This document shows, piece after piece, positions 49,319 to 61,549 of a DNA stretch of 64,000 nucleotides. A program made the translations under genes and the position numbers. Each line of letters begins with the position of its first letter. The stretch's first letter is position 1. Source of the stretch: Dasypus novemcinctus (taxonomy: Eukaryota > Chordata > Mammalia > Cingulata > Dasypodidae); assembly GCF_030445035.2 (NCBI RefSeq), contig NC_080673.1, positions 157,848,216-157,912,215 on the forward strand, given 5' to 3'. The notes below the pieces were generated by a model that had not been told where the DNA came from, did no database searches, and saw only the letters and a list, made by a program, of their open reading frames with translations.

Positions 49319-49684
<366 letters not shown>

Positions 49685-49784
49685 TCAGAAACTGCTAGGA
49701 CATTTCCTTGTTTTCATTAATCTGTTACTGATGGCAGTGCGCAGGGCTCGTTAAACAATTGCCTCCGTAGACTGCTGGACTTGG

Positions 49785-49925
49785 AGATTATCTATCTACA
49801 GATGTATGTATCTATATTTATCTCTGTCTCCTATTGTCTGTCATCTATCTAATCTATCTGATTTATCCATTTCTGCTTAACTATCTATCCAACTATATCA
49901 CCTATCGTCTCTATCCTCTCACAAA
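49785..49925. repeat. Degenerate (ATCT)n microsatellite
   Basis: Repeated ATCTATCT/CTAT units are interrupted by substitutions over about 140 nt, followed at 49932-49937 by a short GT run and at 49950-49962 by AT-rich repeats. Confidence 0.8.
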
Positions 49926-50720
49926 ATACTAGTGTGTGTGGAGTGATATATGTATATATATTATGTGCATATATTTATGCCATGTTTTCTTGTTACAAAA
50001 GTGGTGCGTAGAAAACAAAAATTAAAAAGTAAATATTGACTCATAATCCCACCTTCAGAGTCAATTACTATCTTGCTAGCCTTTCAGTTTTTTTTTTTAA
50101 TTTAATCTTCATATATACTTACAAAACAGACTTATCCCATATATTTTGCTTGCACTTAATAATATAGCCTGGTCAACTTTCAATGTTAATAAATATTCCT
50201 CTCTGACATCATTTGTTAGTAGCTTATAGGGATAAACCAGAACTGAGTTCATCTATTGTTAAGGTTGTTTTCCTTTGTCATATATTAAAAAGGTTGCAAA
50301 GAACATCTTTTAGCTAAGTCTGTGTATAGCCATAATAATTTCCTCAAGCAGTTTAAATTCCAGAAGTGGGTCTAAGTATATGCCTAGCTATGCTTTGACT
50401 TTCTTTCCTCCACCACTGTTCACTATTGCCTCCTGCCACTCCAGTGATCACTAGCCCAGGTTTCCTGGTTTATTCCTATGTTATGCACACACTTATGAAA
50501 GCATTGGAAATGTGAGTACATTTTGGCCAATAATATAACCTTGTTTAACTTCAAGTCGATACACTTTCTAAATTGATTTACCTGGAAGGGACATGGTTTA
50601 TACATGCAAATAAGTTTGAAGTACCTCCAGGTCACTACAGGCAGCTCTGTTTACATCTAGTTGTTCCTAGTCTAGCCATTGCCAGACTCACAGTAAGGGC
50701 TTTTCCCCTAAATGATTATT

Positions 50721-51035
50721 TTTTTCATTAGAGCAGTTGTGGGTTTACAGAAAAATCATGTGGCTAGGACAGATTTCATATATCCATATACCCCATATAA
50801 CCATATCTCACCTATCACACTTCTCACATACAGTTTCCCCTATTATTAACATTTTGCATTAGTGTGGTACCTTTGTTACAATTGATGAAACTATTATTAT
50901 AATTATACTATTAACTATAGTCCATAGTTTACGTTAGGGTTCACTTGGTCTTGTACAGTTCTATTTTTTTTTCTAGTAACATACATAAAACCTAAAATTT
51001 TCCATTTTATCCACTTTTAATTCTACAATTCAGTG
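50721..51035 (-). mobile_element. Antisense L1 3'-end fragment, left half
   Basis: 'gagcagttgtgggtttacagaaaaatcatg', 'gcattagtgtggtacctttgttacaattgatg' and 'ctatagtccatagtttacgttagggttc' are the same family as 770-1200 and 21595-21715. The element continues on the other side of an inserted SINE at 51452. Confidence 0.7.
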
Positions 51036-51451
51036 TTTTTTTAAGATTTATCTTTTATTTATTTCTCTCCTCCCCCCTGCCCCAGTTGTCTCTTCTCTGT
51101 GTCCATTCGCTGTGTGTTCTTCTTTTGTCCGCTTCTGTTGTTGTCAGCGGCATGGGAATCTGTGCCTCTTTTTGTTGCATCATTTTGTTGTGTCAGCTCT
51201 CTGTGTGTGTGGCACCATTCCTGGGCAGGCTGAACCTTCTTTTGTGCTGGGCGGCTCTCCTTACGGGGCGCACTCCTTGCGCGTGGGGCTCCCCTACGTG
51301 GGGGACACCCCTGCATGTCACAGCACTCCTTGCGCGCATCAGCACTGAGCATGGGCCAGCTCCATACAGGTCAGGGAGGCCCGGGGTTTGAACCGCGGAC
51401 CTCCCATGTGGTAGATGGACGCCCTAACCACTGGGCCAAGTCCACTTCCCC
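51036..51451 (-). mobile_element. DAS-type SINE, long chimeric form, nested in L1
   Basis: It starts with a T-run and 'aagatttatcttttatttatttctctcc', carries the C/G-rich body also seen at 4321-4720, and ends with a tRNA-like head ('gggtttgaaccgcggacctcccatgtgg...ccactgggccaagtccacttcccc'). A 6-bp 'tcagtg' flanks it at 51030-51035 and 51452-51457. Its open frames on both strands are not genes. Confidence 0.9.
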
Positions 51452-51590
51452 TCAGTGGTGTTAATCACAGGCATAATGTTGTGCCACCATCAACATCACC
51501 CATTACCAGAACTTTCTATCACTCCAAACAGAAACTCTGTACCAATTACATACTTTTTGAATGAAATTAATCTCAGTAAATACTTGTTGA
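51452..51590 (-). mobile_element. Antisense L1 3'-end fragment, right half
   Basis: 'ggtgttaatcacaggcataatgttgtgccaccatcaac' continues the L1 text interrupted at 51035, as comparison with 18930-18985 ('cagtgctgttaattacatttgcagtgttgtactacc') shows. Confidence 0.7.
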
Positions 51591-51729
51591 AAATCCAAGT
51601 AGTGAGGCATAAGAGGCTGGTGAAGAAGGAAGAGGTAGAGAAAAGCATAATAGGAGGAAAAGAAAACTTAGAAAAAAAGAGGAAGATACAGAGCATAGGA
51701 AATGATGGTGGCACCGACAGTGCAGATGA

Positions 51730-51880
51730 GAGGATTTATTGAGTGCCTAGCATTATGGTAGAAGCTTTACACATATTATTCATTTAATTTTATAGATCAA
51801 GCACTGCTATTTGAACTGATTTAAGTCTACTCAGCCAGAGCTGAGGTTTGAACCTATGTCTGTCTGACACAAAAGCTCAT
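51730..51880 (-). repeat. MIR fragment
   Basis: 'attgagtgcctagcattatgg...ccagagctgaggtttgaacc' is the complement of MIR in correct order. Confidence 0.6.
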
Positions 51881-52144
51881 ATGCTTTCTACTGACAAAGA
51901 ACCACATCACAGTTCTCAGTCTTCATCATATCCCCCAGTGAATTTAATGATGCAGTTACTAGCGTTAAGCCTTGAGTTGGTTGGAGAGAGACACGGTGAC
52001 TGAATCTGGCCTCTGTATCACTATCATCTCATTACTTTCATCTGTGAAGCATTTTGCTCCAGCCTGCTCTGTATAGCCCGACACAGCACATCTATGGATT
52101 CCTTTACTTAGGGAGTCATTATTTTTGTTATTGTTGTTATTGTT

Positions 52145-52310
52145 TATAGCTACTGCTTATTGAATCCTGTTGTGTAACTTATTTCAGTTATTTCTCATAA
52201 CAACACTATGAAGTAAATAATAGTAACCAAGTTCAGCAGATGAAGAAACTGAAGCTCAGTGACATTACATAAATTGCTTAAGATTAAACAAATAGTAAAT
52301 ACCCAAATTG
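52145..52310 (-). repeat. MIR fragment
   Basis: 'cataacaacactatgaag' and 'gatgaagaaactgaagctcagtgacattac' are the complement of the MIR 3' and core parts. Confidence 0.7.
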
Positions 52311-54299
52311 GAAAGAAAACACAGGATACTCTTTGTCTTAAAATATCTTTTTCCTTCCTCTTTGCATGTCTAGTATATATGTCTCCTTCAAGGCTCAATT
52401 TAAATCTTACTTTCTTGTGCATCCTTTCTGAACAGAGTAACCTCAACAACTCTTTCTTTTGACAAACATCTGTTGAATGCTCAATAGAGCCATTTACAAT
52501 GTTAGGCATTAAAAAACGTAATGTTGAGCAAAACCAGCAATCTTTCCTTCAAAAATCCTTAGCAGTGACTTTTACACCAGAATTACAAACTCAAATGTCT
52601 ACAAAGACCAAGTACCATAAATGAGTAAAGCCAGGTTAAATGTAAATTATAGAGTTAAGCTAGGGACTGTGTGGGCCTAGAGAGTAAATATGTAAAGAGG
52701 GCACTGCAACTCAGCTCCAGCTGATAAATACAAGGAATGGAAAAGACCCCAATGTTTCCAAGAGAAACTGCACATCTAAATTTTTATTCAAAATACTTGG
52801 AGTTGGTTCAATTTTGTAAAAATTATGTTCAGGCCAAACAGAACTCATCTATGTCCAGCTCTGTCTTTTGGACAGCCAGTTAAGTATTGCTATTCTTTTC
52901 CATTCATTTAGCTTTTAACATATATTACTTTGTATTGTATTGCTATTTCTGGTTAAATCCTGACTTTATCCAACTAGAGCTACTGAAGTGGTGTATTGTT
53001 AGATAATGAAAGTCTGGACTAGGGCAGTAGCAGTAGAAAGGAAAGGAGAAATTAAAGAGATTTTTGAAAAATAATTGAAATAGAATCAATTTGGTAATTG
53101 ATTGGATTTATAGGACAAAGAAGGGAGGGTTATTTGGAAATTTTCAGCTTGATAAGGTGAGAGAACTGTATTGTCATTAGCAGAAATGGAGAGTTTAATG
53201 TGTGGATTATGTATGGGGAGAAAGAGAATTTTTGATTTTTTGGTTAAATTTGTGATATAGACATCCTGGTGTCATTGCCCAGTAAGTAATTGCAAATGTG
53301 GTGACTTTTGACATAGTGTTGCAGCTGTGACTGTATAAGCGGTGGGAAGTATATATGGAGCTAGTAAAGGAGACATTGAGAAGCTAGAGGTAGGAAAATG
53401 GTGATATGGGCTCAAGGGGGGGAAGAGGGTCACTAAAAGGAGAGAGGAGTTAATAATGCTTCAGAAAGAATAAGGAGAATGAAGATGTAGAGAAGGCTCA
53501 TAGATTTAACAAAAAGGTTATCTGTGGTCTTAAAATAGCAACTGAAGCAGAACCCAGATTGCAAAGGATTAAGGATGCATTGGTGGTGAGAAGATGAAGA
53601 CAGTTTGTATGGATTCCCTTTTTCAAACATTTGTATGCCAAAGGAAGATAAGAATAAAGCATATGTGAGGATAAAGTGCCAAGTGAAGCTGGAAGAGAAC
53701 CAATAGACAGGGAAAATGAGAGGGCTTGTGAAAGACAGATTTTGTGGGAGTGCGGAAGTTGAAGACATGGAAGGATAGCAGGCTACATTCAGAAATAAGA
53801 ATTTTACACATGGAAATCTAGGATACAGGGCATTCCTGAGTGACAGAGACTTCTAATATGAGATTGTATTAATGTTTTGTGAAGTTGGCTAATGGCAAAA
53901 CTCACTGAAGTTGCATGATGGGTGTAGTCTGTGGTCAGAGGGATAAAAAGGCCAGGCATATGGATTTTATGTTAATTAAGAAGACGGTAGGGTTGAAGTG
54001 ACAATGAACCAATTGTTGAAATCACTAAAGAAGGGAGAAGTATGTTAGAAGATAAGAACAAAAACTCACAGGATTTTGTTAAGTACTATGAAAGAGTCAA
54101 GAAAAGCATAATCTGTGATTTTTTTCCTCAAGAGATTAATAGTCTTAGAGGCGCAGGAGTAATAATAGGAGTGACAGTCAAGTTTTTAACCAAATGCTAA
54201 CTAGAACAGTAGAGACCATGATCAGGGGTTCATAAAAATGATAAATTGTTGGTGATCATAGAAAGCTTAATGAAGGAGGAGGGGCTTATTGACTCTTGA
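52311..54299. other. Intronic sequence, nothing recognised
   Basis: AT-rich and purine-rich stretches without convincing coding or RNA features. The open frame at 53433-53768 on the minus strand has no recognisable domain. Confidence 0.45.
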
Positions 54300-54470
54300 A
54301 GAATGAGTAGAGGATAGAATAAAGGACTGAGTCAAAAATCTCTGTTCTCATCCTGGCTTTGCTATTAACTACTTGGAAATAACCTTGGACAAGCCTGGGT
54401 CTTGGTTTCCTCATCTACAAATTAAAGGTTTGCACTAGGTAATCTCAAGAGTTTGTTTCCAATTTTTTTA
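54300..54470 (+). repeat. MIR element
   Basis: 'catcctggctttgctattaactacttgg...ggacaagcctgggtcttggtttcctcatctac' follows the MIR core in sense orientation. Confidence 0.7.
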
Positions 54471-54974
54471 TAGTCTTAGATTATGGAGAACATTTCAGGT
54501 AGGGGGCATAACATGTTAAAAAATTGTTGTAAAACTGAATCACCTCATCTATACTGTGTACTTTATGAAGTTACATTATTATAAAATCTAAGTAAATAAA
54601 TTGATAGATTTAGAATCATCAGTGATGCTACACAGATGCTCCTCATTAAACAGAAGTCAAGGCAAATGAGGCACATTTTATAGTGATATTCTGGTAAATC
54701 TTGATGTAGATTCAAATACATTTAAAAATTATATGAGGTTTATTAGTTTGCCTGAATCCCTCAAAATATTCTGTCATTGAACTAAAAACCATAGCTTTAA
54801 GTAGTTTGACATATAAAATAATGAAGTCAGTTCTGCAACAACCCATGAAAACTAATTTCTTTTCTGTATAGTCAAATCAATATTACTATTTTAATTATTA
54901 GGGAAATTTAAGGAGTAGTCATATAAGAATTCTTGTCAAGAACTTATAAAAGCTAGTGTTACAGACTCTGCGTG

Positions 54975-55078
54975 TTTATGTGTATGTTTATGTGTGTGTG
55001 TGTATGTGTGAAGGAAAGAGACAGAGAAGGAATGAGGGACGGAGGGAGGGGGGTGGGGAGAGAGAGAGAGAGAGATGG
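54975..55078. repeat. (GT)n followed by purine-rich (GA)n/(GGGA)n tract
   Basis: GT/TATG repeats at 54975-55010 are followed by 'gacggagggaggggggtggggagagagagag'. The second part is a long homopurine tract able to adopt unusual structures. Confidence 0.85.
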
Positions 55079-55586
55079 TATGCCTGGTTAATTTTTTTAT
55101 GGTGTTAGATTTCACTCCACCACCCTCCAAGCTGTTGGCAGCCTAGCAAAGTAGATGTGTTGTAACTACACCATTACTGACATCAACAAGTCTTGTTGGC
55201 TTTGCTCAAAATTCTTCCCCTTGGAAAAGTGTAATTTCCTCTTTGCCTCAACCATATGAGGATATCCAAGGTATCCTTATATCCATAGATGACACAGCTC
55301 TCCAAACATAATATCCAGAGCAAAAGTTGCCTTTGTCCCCCAGCCCCATTTCAGAAGCAACAAGAAGCCATGTTGCATAATACTTCAATATCTGCAGTGG
55401 TCAAATGCTGCTTGATTATTAAGGAAAAATCGACTTCTGAGTTAGGCAAGATCCAGACACTGAAGTTTTTTGATCTTTGTGGTAAAAGGAATTGAAAGAA
55501 ATTAAAATGTTAATTTAATGAAATTTCTAAGGAAAGCACAGATTAATATATATCCTAGTGTTGATGATGTTCAGGTAATTGTTCAA

Positions 55587-55954
55587 TGAAGTAGTTTGAA
55601 TTATGTACCTCAGAAGAAACATGTTCTTCATATTAGTCCCATCCCTGTGAGTGTGAGTTCATTGTAAATAGGACCTTTTAAAGATGTTGTTTTTAGGGTA
55701 TGGCCAACTGAATCAGATGGATTTTAGTCTATTACTAGAGCCCATATAAAGAAAAAGTCATCTGGGACCAAGAAGAGAAAGGATATTGCTATGAGACAGG
55801 AAAGCCAAGGAACCCAAGGATTGATGGCCAGTCAGAATGCCAACCCTGGGAGGAAGCAAGCTTTCTAGTCTCTGAAACCAAGAGCCAATAAATTCATGTT
55901 GATAAGTCAACTCTTTGTGTGGTATTTGTCATACTAGCCAGGGAAACTAAGACA
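55587..55954 (+). mobile_element. MaLR/ERV-L-like solo LTR
   Basis: The block begins TGAAGTAGTTTGAATTATGTACC and ends GGGAAACTAAGACA, with an AATAAA ('gccaataaattcatg') about 65 nt before the end. The layout and ends are those of a MaLR-type LTR. No internal sequence adjoins. Confidence 0.7.
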
Positions 55955-56587
55955 GAAGGAAATTTCCACTCCAATCTCCAGCAGAGAAACTAGAGGAGGA
56001 ACACTTCCACTTTCTTTTCATCCTTTCCTCTTTTATTTCTCCCCAGTGATTTATTTGATGGGTATATTTAGAAGAAAGAAGTGGACATCATTGGTTCTGT
56101 GCCTTCTGGATTTTTCTTTCCCTCTGATCTGCTTGCAGAGGGAATATCTGATCTGTCATGTTGAACCCATCCTGCACCTGTGGGTGAGGCCTGCAGTTGT
56201 TTGGCAGTACCAGTTACTAGGGAGGTAAGCCTAATTTTGGAGGGAATGGCTGCATTGTATTAATCATGTTTCCTCAAACTAACTTCCTTGATTCTTTCTT
56301 TGAGTTTAGAACATCAGTGAACCTAAATTCAGAGAAAATGAATATAGTTATTATTAAGGTTTCAGGAGGGCCCAAAAATAAAATCTCTCTCTTCTCCTTC
56401 AAATAGATCATCAAAATCAAGCTTTAGGTGACTAATAAAGGGGAGCAGAGAAAATGGTTTTAGCTCCGTACCCCAAGGGCTCATCAGTCCTTCACCCCCA
56501 ACCATTTAAATTAGACAGGTATACTTTTGGTGCTACAAAAGGTAATTTTAGGTGGAGCATCAATAAATGTTTAAAACATTAGCAGTC

Positions 56588-56690
56588 CCATTCACTCATT
56601 TATTTATCCAGTAAATACTATTGAGCACCTACTATATATCAGGAACTGCTTCAGACACTGCTGAAAGTGCCCCATTGGCAACAGGACATC
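56588..56690 (-). repeat. L2/MIR-like fragment
   Basis: 'cattcactcatttatttatccagtaaatactattgagcacctactatatatcagg' is typical antisense L2-end text. Confidence 0.55.
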
Positions 56691-57439
56691 ATGGTCCACA
56701 TTTTAGAAATTTAAACATCTCAACTAAAATGTTTTCCTCTCCTGGATAAATACAGTGATAACCTTCAACTCCTGTAGACAGTAAATGTTTTCCTGGACAA
56801 ATACTGTCACCTATTTTAAACGCTTCTTTTAATGATATTCTTTCAGATCACTTTTTTGAAGTTTGCTCATTTGCGACTATGAGGCCCACCCTCGCCTTGC
56901 CTGCTGTACCTCTCTCTAAGCACTTTTCTTAAGCTCACAAAACTCTGCCTTGCCTGCTGACCACAGGCAAATCTTGGAGGGCCTCACACATAAAGGAAAG
57001 CTTGTAATTTTTGTTGAACAAAACAGGTGAGGTTCTTGAACTATTGACACTAACAATTTTATGGAGTAAATCAGGCAATAATCTCCTTCTTCTCAAAAAT
57101 TAAAAAAAAAAATCAATAGCCTTATGGAGAAAACAAAATAGTTGAATGTATTTCTTTTAATGAATTTAGAAAAATACAGCTAGCACACTAGCCCTGTGAT
57201 TTGGGCATGTTTTTCTCAGCATTACATTCATGTGCATATATTTTTGAAAATAATGAATGAAAGTTTAAAGCAAATAACATATACTTATCTTCTCTTGGGA
57301 CTTAATACATAATGACCTACAAGATTTCTCTGCATGGATGTTTAAGGGCTTCTCAGTCTTCATATGGCCAGAGCAGAACTCTTCATCCTCTCTCGCCCTA
57401 CCTAACACATTGAGTGCTCCACTAGAATGTTGCTCTGGT

Positions 57440-57575
57440 TGTGGAGGGACTTTTCCCTTGTTCACAGCTGTATCCCCAGAGCTAAGAAAAGTGCTTGGCA
57501 TATAGAAGCATTTGATAAATATCTGTTGAATGAATGAATGAATGAATAGATGATTGAATAAATGAATAGTAGGTG
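57440..57575 (+). repeat. L2 3' end with (GAAT)n tail
   Basis: 'ctgtatccccagagctaagaaaagtgcttggcatatag' leads into 'gttgaatgaatgaatgaatgaata', the tail pattern of L2. Confidence 0.7.
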
Positions 57576-58423
57576 GTAATAAGGTATGGCAAAAATCATG
57601 AGGCTGCTTCTCAATGACTAGAGCTCAGAAAACATTGATGCGATGATTGTCTTCTCAATTCAATATACACCTTAAGTAAATGCACGAATTCATTTTCTAG
57701 TTTGAGTTTAGCCTTTCTCTCACCTCTTCCTCCTCTTCCCTGCCCTCTATATTTCCAAAGAGTGTGGTAGGTCGTGAACAATATTGCAGCTCACTGAATT
57801 TATCTGTTCTGGATATTTTCAATAGCGAAATGTAACAGAACTCATTTCAGTATAACTGTGATAAAATACAATCTTGTTTTCAGTGGCAGTTTTACATCCC
57901 TGTTGAGAAATACCTCCGGGCTCAATCTACTTTACAAACAGGATGTTATTTCCTCTTGCTAGCTAATTTGATTAGATTCATATTTACCGAGTGGTTCTAA
58001 AGTACATGGCAGGGGGTCAAGTGAAGTGGTGCTGACTGTAGAATGAGCTAAGTCACTGCCTTTGGGAAGCCTGCAATCAACTTAACAAAGCTGTCTAGTG
58101 GGAATGTCCAGAGCCACATTCACATCCTCTATCTTCCCACCCCTTTCATAGAAGATGCCACATTTGTGCAGCTGCTGTCAGACATTAGCTGTCACCAGGG
58201 ATGCCAAGTCCTTTTACTGTGGCCTGAGCTCCTGAAATCTTTTTGGGAGTAGGAGCGGGTAGGTCTGCTGGGGTCAATTTGCATGTCTCTTTCTGGCTAG
58301 TCCTGGCAACTAGTGGCAGAAGTAGGAACATTATGATCATGCTGAGAAGTAATAAAAGGCTAAGTACAAATCTAAATATATCTAAATAAATATGCATTAC
58401 ATAAATCAGGTAATAGGGAGGTG

Positions 58424-58854
58424 TGATGGTTAAGCTCATGAGTCAACCTGGCCAGGTAATGGTCCCTGGTACTTTGGTCAACCAAGCACCGGCCTAATTA
58501 TTACTGTGAAGACATCCAGTGGACTTAAATCATTAGTAAGTTGACTGCATCTATGGCTGATTAACTACAATTAACTGAGGAGATTGTCTTCAACAATGAG
58601 AGAAGTCTCACCCAATCAGTTGAAGGCCTTAAAAGAAGTCATAATTTCAGTAGTCAGAAGAGAGACGATCTTCATCTTTACTTCAGCCAGCAGTTACGTC
58701 TGGGGAATTCATTGAGGACCTTCATCAGAGTTCCTTGCTTGCAGCCTACTCTACAGAATTTGGACTTGTGCATCTCCACAGTCATGTGAGACAATCTTAT
58801 AAATACAGATATCTCCTGTTGGTTTTGTTTCCTTAGAGAAGTCTGACTAATATA
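58424..58854 (+). mobile_element. 5' LTR of an ERV-L provirus
   Basis: The block begins TGATGGTTAAGCTC and ends GACTAATATA. It is the same sequence family as 61550-61994, about 85% identical by eye, and lies in the same orientation 3.1 kb upstream. The terminal CA is mutated to TA. Confidence 0.85.
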
Positions 58855-61549
58855 GATTGGTATTGGGAGTGGTTCTTGAGAAAAAGAGTCTTAAAAATTG
58901 GATTTTTGAATTGGTTCTGGGGTGTTTGCAATTGGCTCTCTACTCTGACTAGATTCAAAGGCACTAATGAATATTTCTAGCAGTCAAGATGCCAATGATA
59001 GTCCATGGTGTGAATTGACAGTAGAGATATGCAAAATATCATCAGTAGATACAGCTATTCACATGCTTATAAGAGGCAAGGCTCTGGGTGAGAATGTTTT
59101 TGACATCTTAACAGAGTGGTTGTGAAATTAAAAGGTATAATGGTATTGGCTGGTTTTTCCTAAATACACTAGATACAGTTATAAAAGAAAGGGATAAGTT
59201 GAAAGCTTTAAATTTGCAGCATAAGCTCTGCAGGAAGGATGTGAAAGTTTCTCTGTGTGCCCTGGAAGAAAATCTTGTTTCATTTAGCCACAGATTTAAG
59301 ATCTCCCAAAACCAGACCCAGAATATCATTGTGTGAGTAGCAGAGTTACAATGGAAACTAAAGTTTCAACCTTGCAGCGTGTCTCCTGTTAAAGTGCATT
59401 GGTTAGAAAGGAATGGGTTCTGGAGACAAAAGTAAGTTACATGTGGAAGTGGCCCAATTGCCCATGGTCCCCACTTCTGCCATATTACCTTCTCTTTCCC
59501 AGCTCACAGCTATGGCCTCTTGGGCAGTTTCTCTGACTGAGGAAGAGAAAACTCAGGCCTGGTTTGCAGATGGTTCTGCATGATATGCAAGTGCCACCTG
59601 AAAGTGGATGGCTGCTGCACAGTAGCCCTTTTCTGGGACATCCTTGAATGACAGAGATGAGGGGAAATCCTCCAAGTGAACAGAACTTTAAGCAGTGCAC
59701 CTGCTTATTCACTTTGTTTAGAAGGACAAATGACTGGAAGTTTATTTGTACACTGATTCGTGGGCTGTTGCCGAGGGTTTGACTGGATGGTCAGGGATGT
59801 GGAAGGAACATGAGTGGAAAATTGGTGACAAAGAAGTCTAGGGAAGAGGCCTGTGGATAGATCTTTCAGAATGGACAACATGAAGATATTTGTGCTCTAT
59901 ATGAATGCTTACTAGAGGTTGACCAGCAGAGGATCAAGTAGATAAGGTGATCCATTCTGTGGATACCAGTCAGCCTCTTTCCCCATCCACTCCTGTCATT
60001 GCAAAATGTACTCATGAGCAAAGTGGTCATGATGGTAGGGATGGAGGTTATGCATGGGCTTAGCAATATGGACTTTCACTCACCAAAGCTGATGTGACTA
60101 CAGCCACTGCTGAGTGTCCATTCTGTTGGCAGCAGAGACCCACATTAAGTCCCAGATATGGTATGATTCCCTGAGGTGCTCAGCCTGCTACCTGACGGCA
60201 GGTTGATTACATTGGACCACTTTCATCATGGAAGAGGCTGTTATTTGTCTTAACTGGAATAGACACATACTCTGGATATGGATTTGCCTTCCCTGCATGC
60301 AATGCTTCTGCCAAAACTATTATCTGTGGAATTACAGAATGCCTTATCTACCATCATGGTATTCCACAGAGCGTTGCTTCTAATCAAGGAACCCACTTCA
60401 CAACAAAAGATGTGCTAGAATGGGCACATGTTCATGGAATTCTCTGGTCTTACAATGGTCACCATCATCCTGAAGCAAATGGATTGATAGAATGATGGAA
60501 TGGTCTTTTGAAGACTCAATTACAGTATCAACTAGGTGGCAATACCTCACAGGACTGGGACAATGTTCTCCAGGAGTTTGTATATGCTCTAAATCAATAT
60601 CTGCTCTACAGTGCTGTTTCTCCCCTAGCCAGTTTTTATGGGTCCAGGAATCAAGGGGTGGAGACAGGAGTGGCACCATTTGCTATTACCCATAGTGATC
60701 CACTAGAAAAGTTTTCACTTCTGTGTCTCTGCAAGCTTAAGTTCTGCTGGCCCACAGGTCTAAGTTCCCAAAGAAGGTGTACTTCCATCAGCAGATACAA
60801 CAATGATTCCATTGAATTGGAAGTTACAATTGCTACCTGGTCACTTTGGGCTCCTCATGTCTCTGAATCAATAGGTAATGGAAGCAATGACTGTCTGACT
60901 GGGGTGACTGAGACTGACTATCAAGGGGAAAAAATACTGACTGCACAACTGAGTTAAAGAAGAGATTTCCTGGAGTACAGGGGATCCCCTAGCATGTCTC
61001 TTAGTACTACCATGCTCTGATTGAAATTGATGGAAAACTGCTATAACCAAATCCATGCAGGACTACTAATAGCCCAGAAAGTTCAGGAATGAAGGTTTGG
61101 GTCTCCCCACCAGGCAAAGGTTAGCTGAGATGCTTGCTGAGGGTAAAGGGAACATGGAATGGATTGTGGAGAAAGGTAGTGATAAATATGAACTACAACC
61201 ATATGACCAGTTATAGAAATGAGGTCTGTAATGGTCATGAATATTTCTTCCTTGTTTTGCTCTGAGTATGTTTATATAAATAAAATATCATTGTTTTCTT
61301 CTCCATCATAGCCTCTTATCATATGACATAAGCTGAATCAGTTTCAAGTTGTAATATTTGTTATAGGATATCAAGTTTAAGAGTGAATATAACCCAAGGA
61401 CTTGTACCCTATACTGGAGAGATTTAGTTCATTTCTGTTTGAACATGGGACAGTTGAGTATTGTTAGGCTGAAAATATGTCTGTTACTTAGAGATTAAGT
61501 ATGGCTTATGGTGATGCGTATGGCTGCCAAATTGACAAGGGGTGGACCA
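58855..61549 (+). pseudogene. Degraded ERV-L internal region (leader, RNase H and integrase remnants)
   Basis: After the 5' LTR, 'ttggtattgggagtggttc' sits at the primer-binding position, followed by leader and gag-like sequence to about 59400. Then RNase H-like sequence (A-D-G-S motif near 59566) and integrase follow in one frame. Protease and most of gag and reverse transcriptase are absent, so the insert is about 2.7 kb where ERV-L elements usually exceed 5 kb. In the integrase the D-x58-D-x35-E spacing is kept (codons at 60205, 60382 and 60490), but the second position codes Asn, not Asp. In-frame stops lie at 59581, 60193 and 60493. A frame stays open from after 60495 to 60957 by decay only. 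There is no envelope gene, as is normal for ERV-L. The copy cannot encode a working polymerase. Confidence 0.85.
61532..61549 (+). other. Polypurine-tract remnant of the ERV-L
   Basis: The purine-rich 'gacaaggggtgga' directly precedes the 3' LTR, where second-strand synthesis is primed in retroviruses. It is interrupted by one T. Confidence 0.6.

Noticed and set aside
51086-51391. Open frames of about 100 codons on both strands
   Set aside because: Both are translations of the SINE at 51036-51451.
53433-53768. 111-codon minus-strand open frame in the GABRB1 intron
   Set aside because: Considered as an upstream GABRB1 exon, but it lacks the membrane-segment signatures expected of that exon and shows no splice-site fit.
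57521-57560. (GAAT)n considered as a CRISPR-like or tandem array
   Set aside because: It is the ordinary short tail of an L2 element; there are no spaced repeats of CRISPR type anywhere in the window.
60508-60957. 149-codon plus-strand open frame as a host gene
   Set aside because: It is the end of a decayed ERV-L integrase in frame with upstream pol-like sequence and stops at 60193 and 60493, not a domesticated gene by any evidence here.
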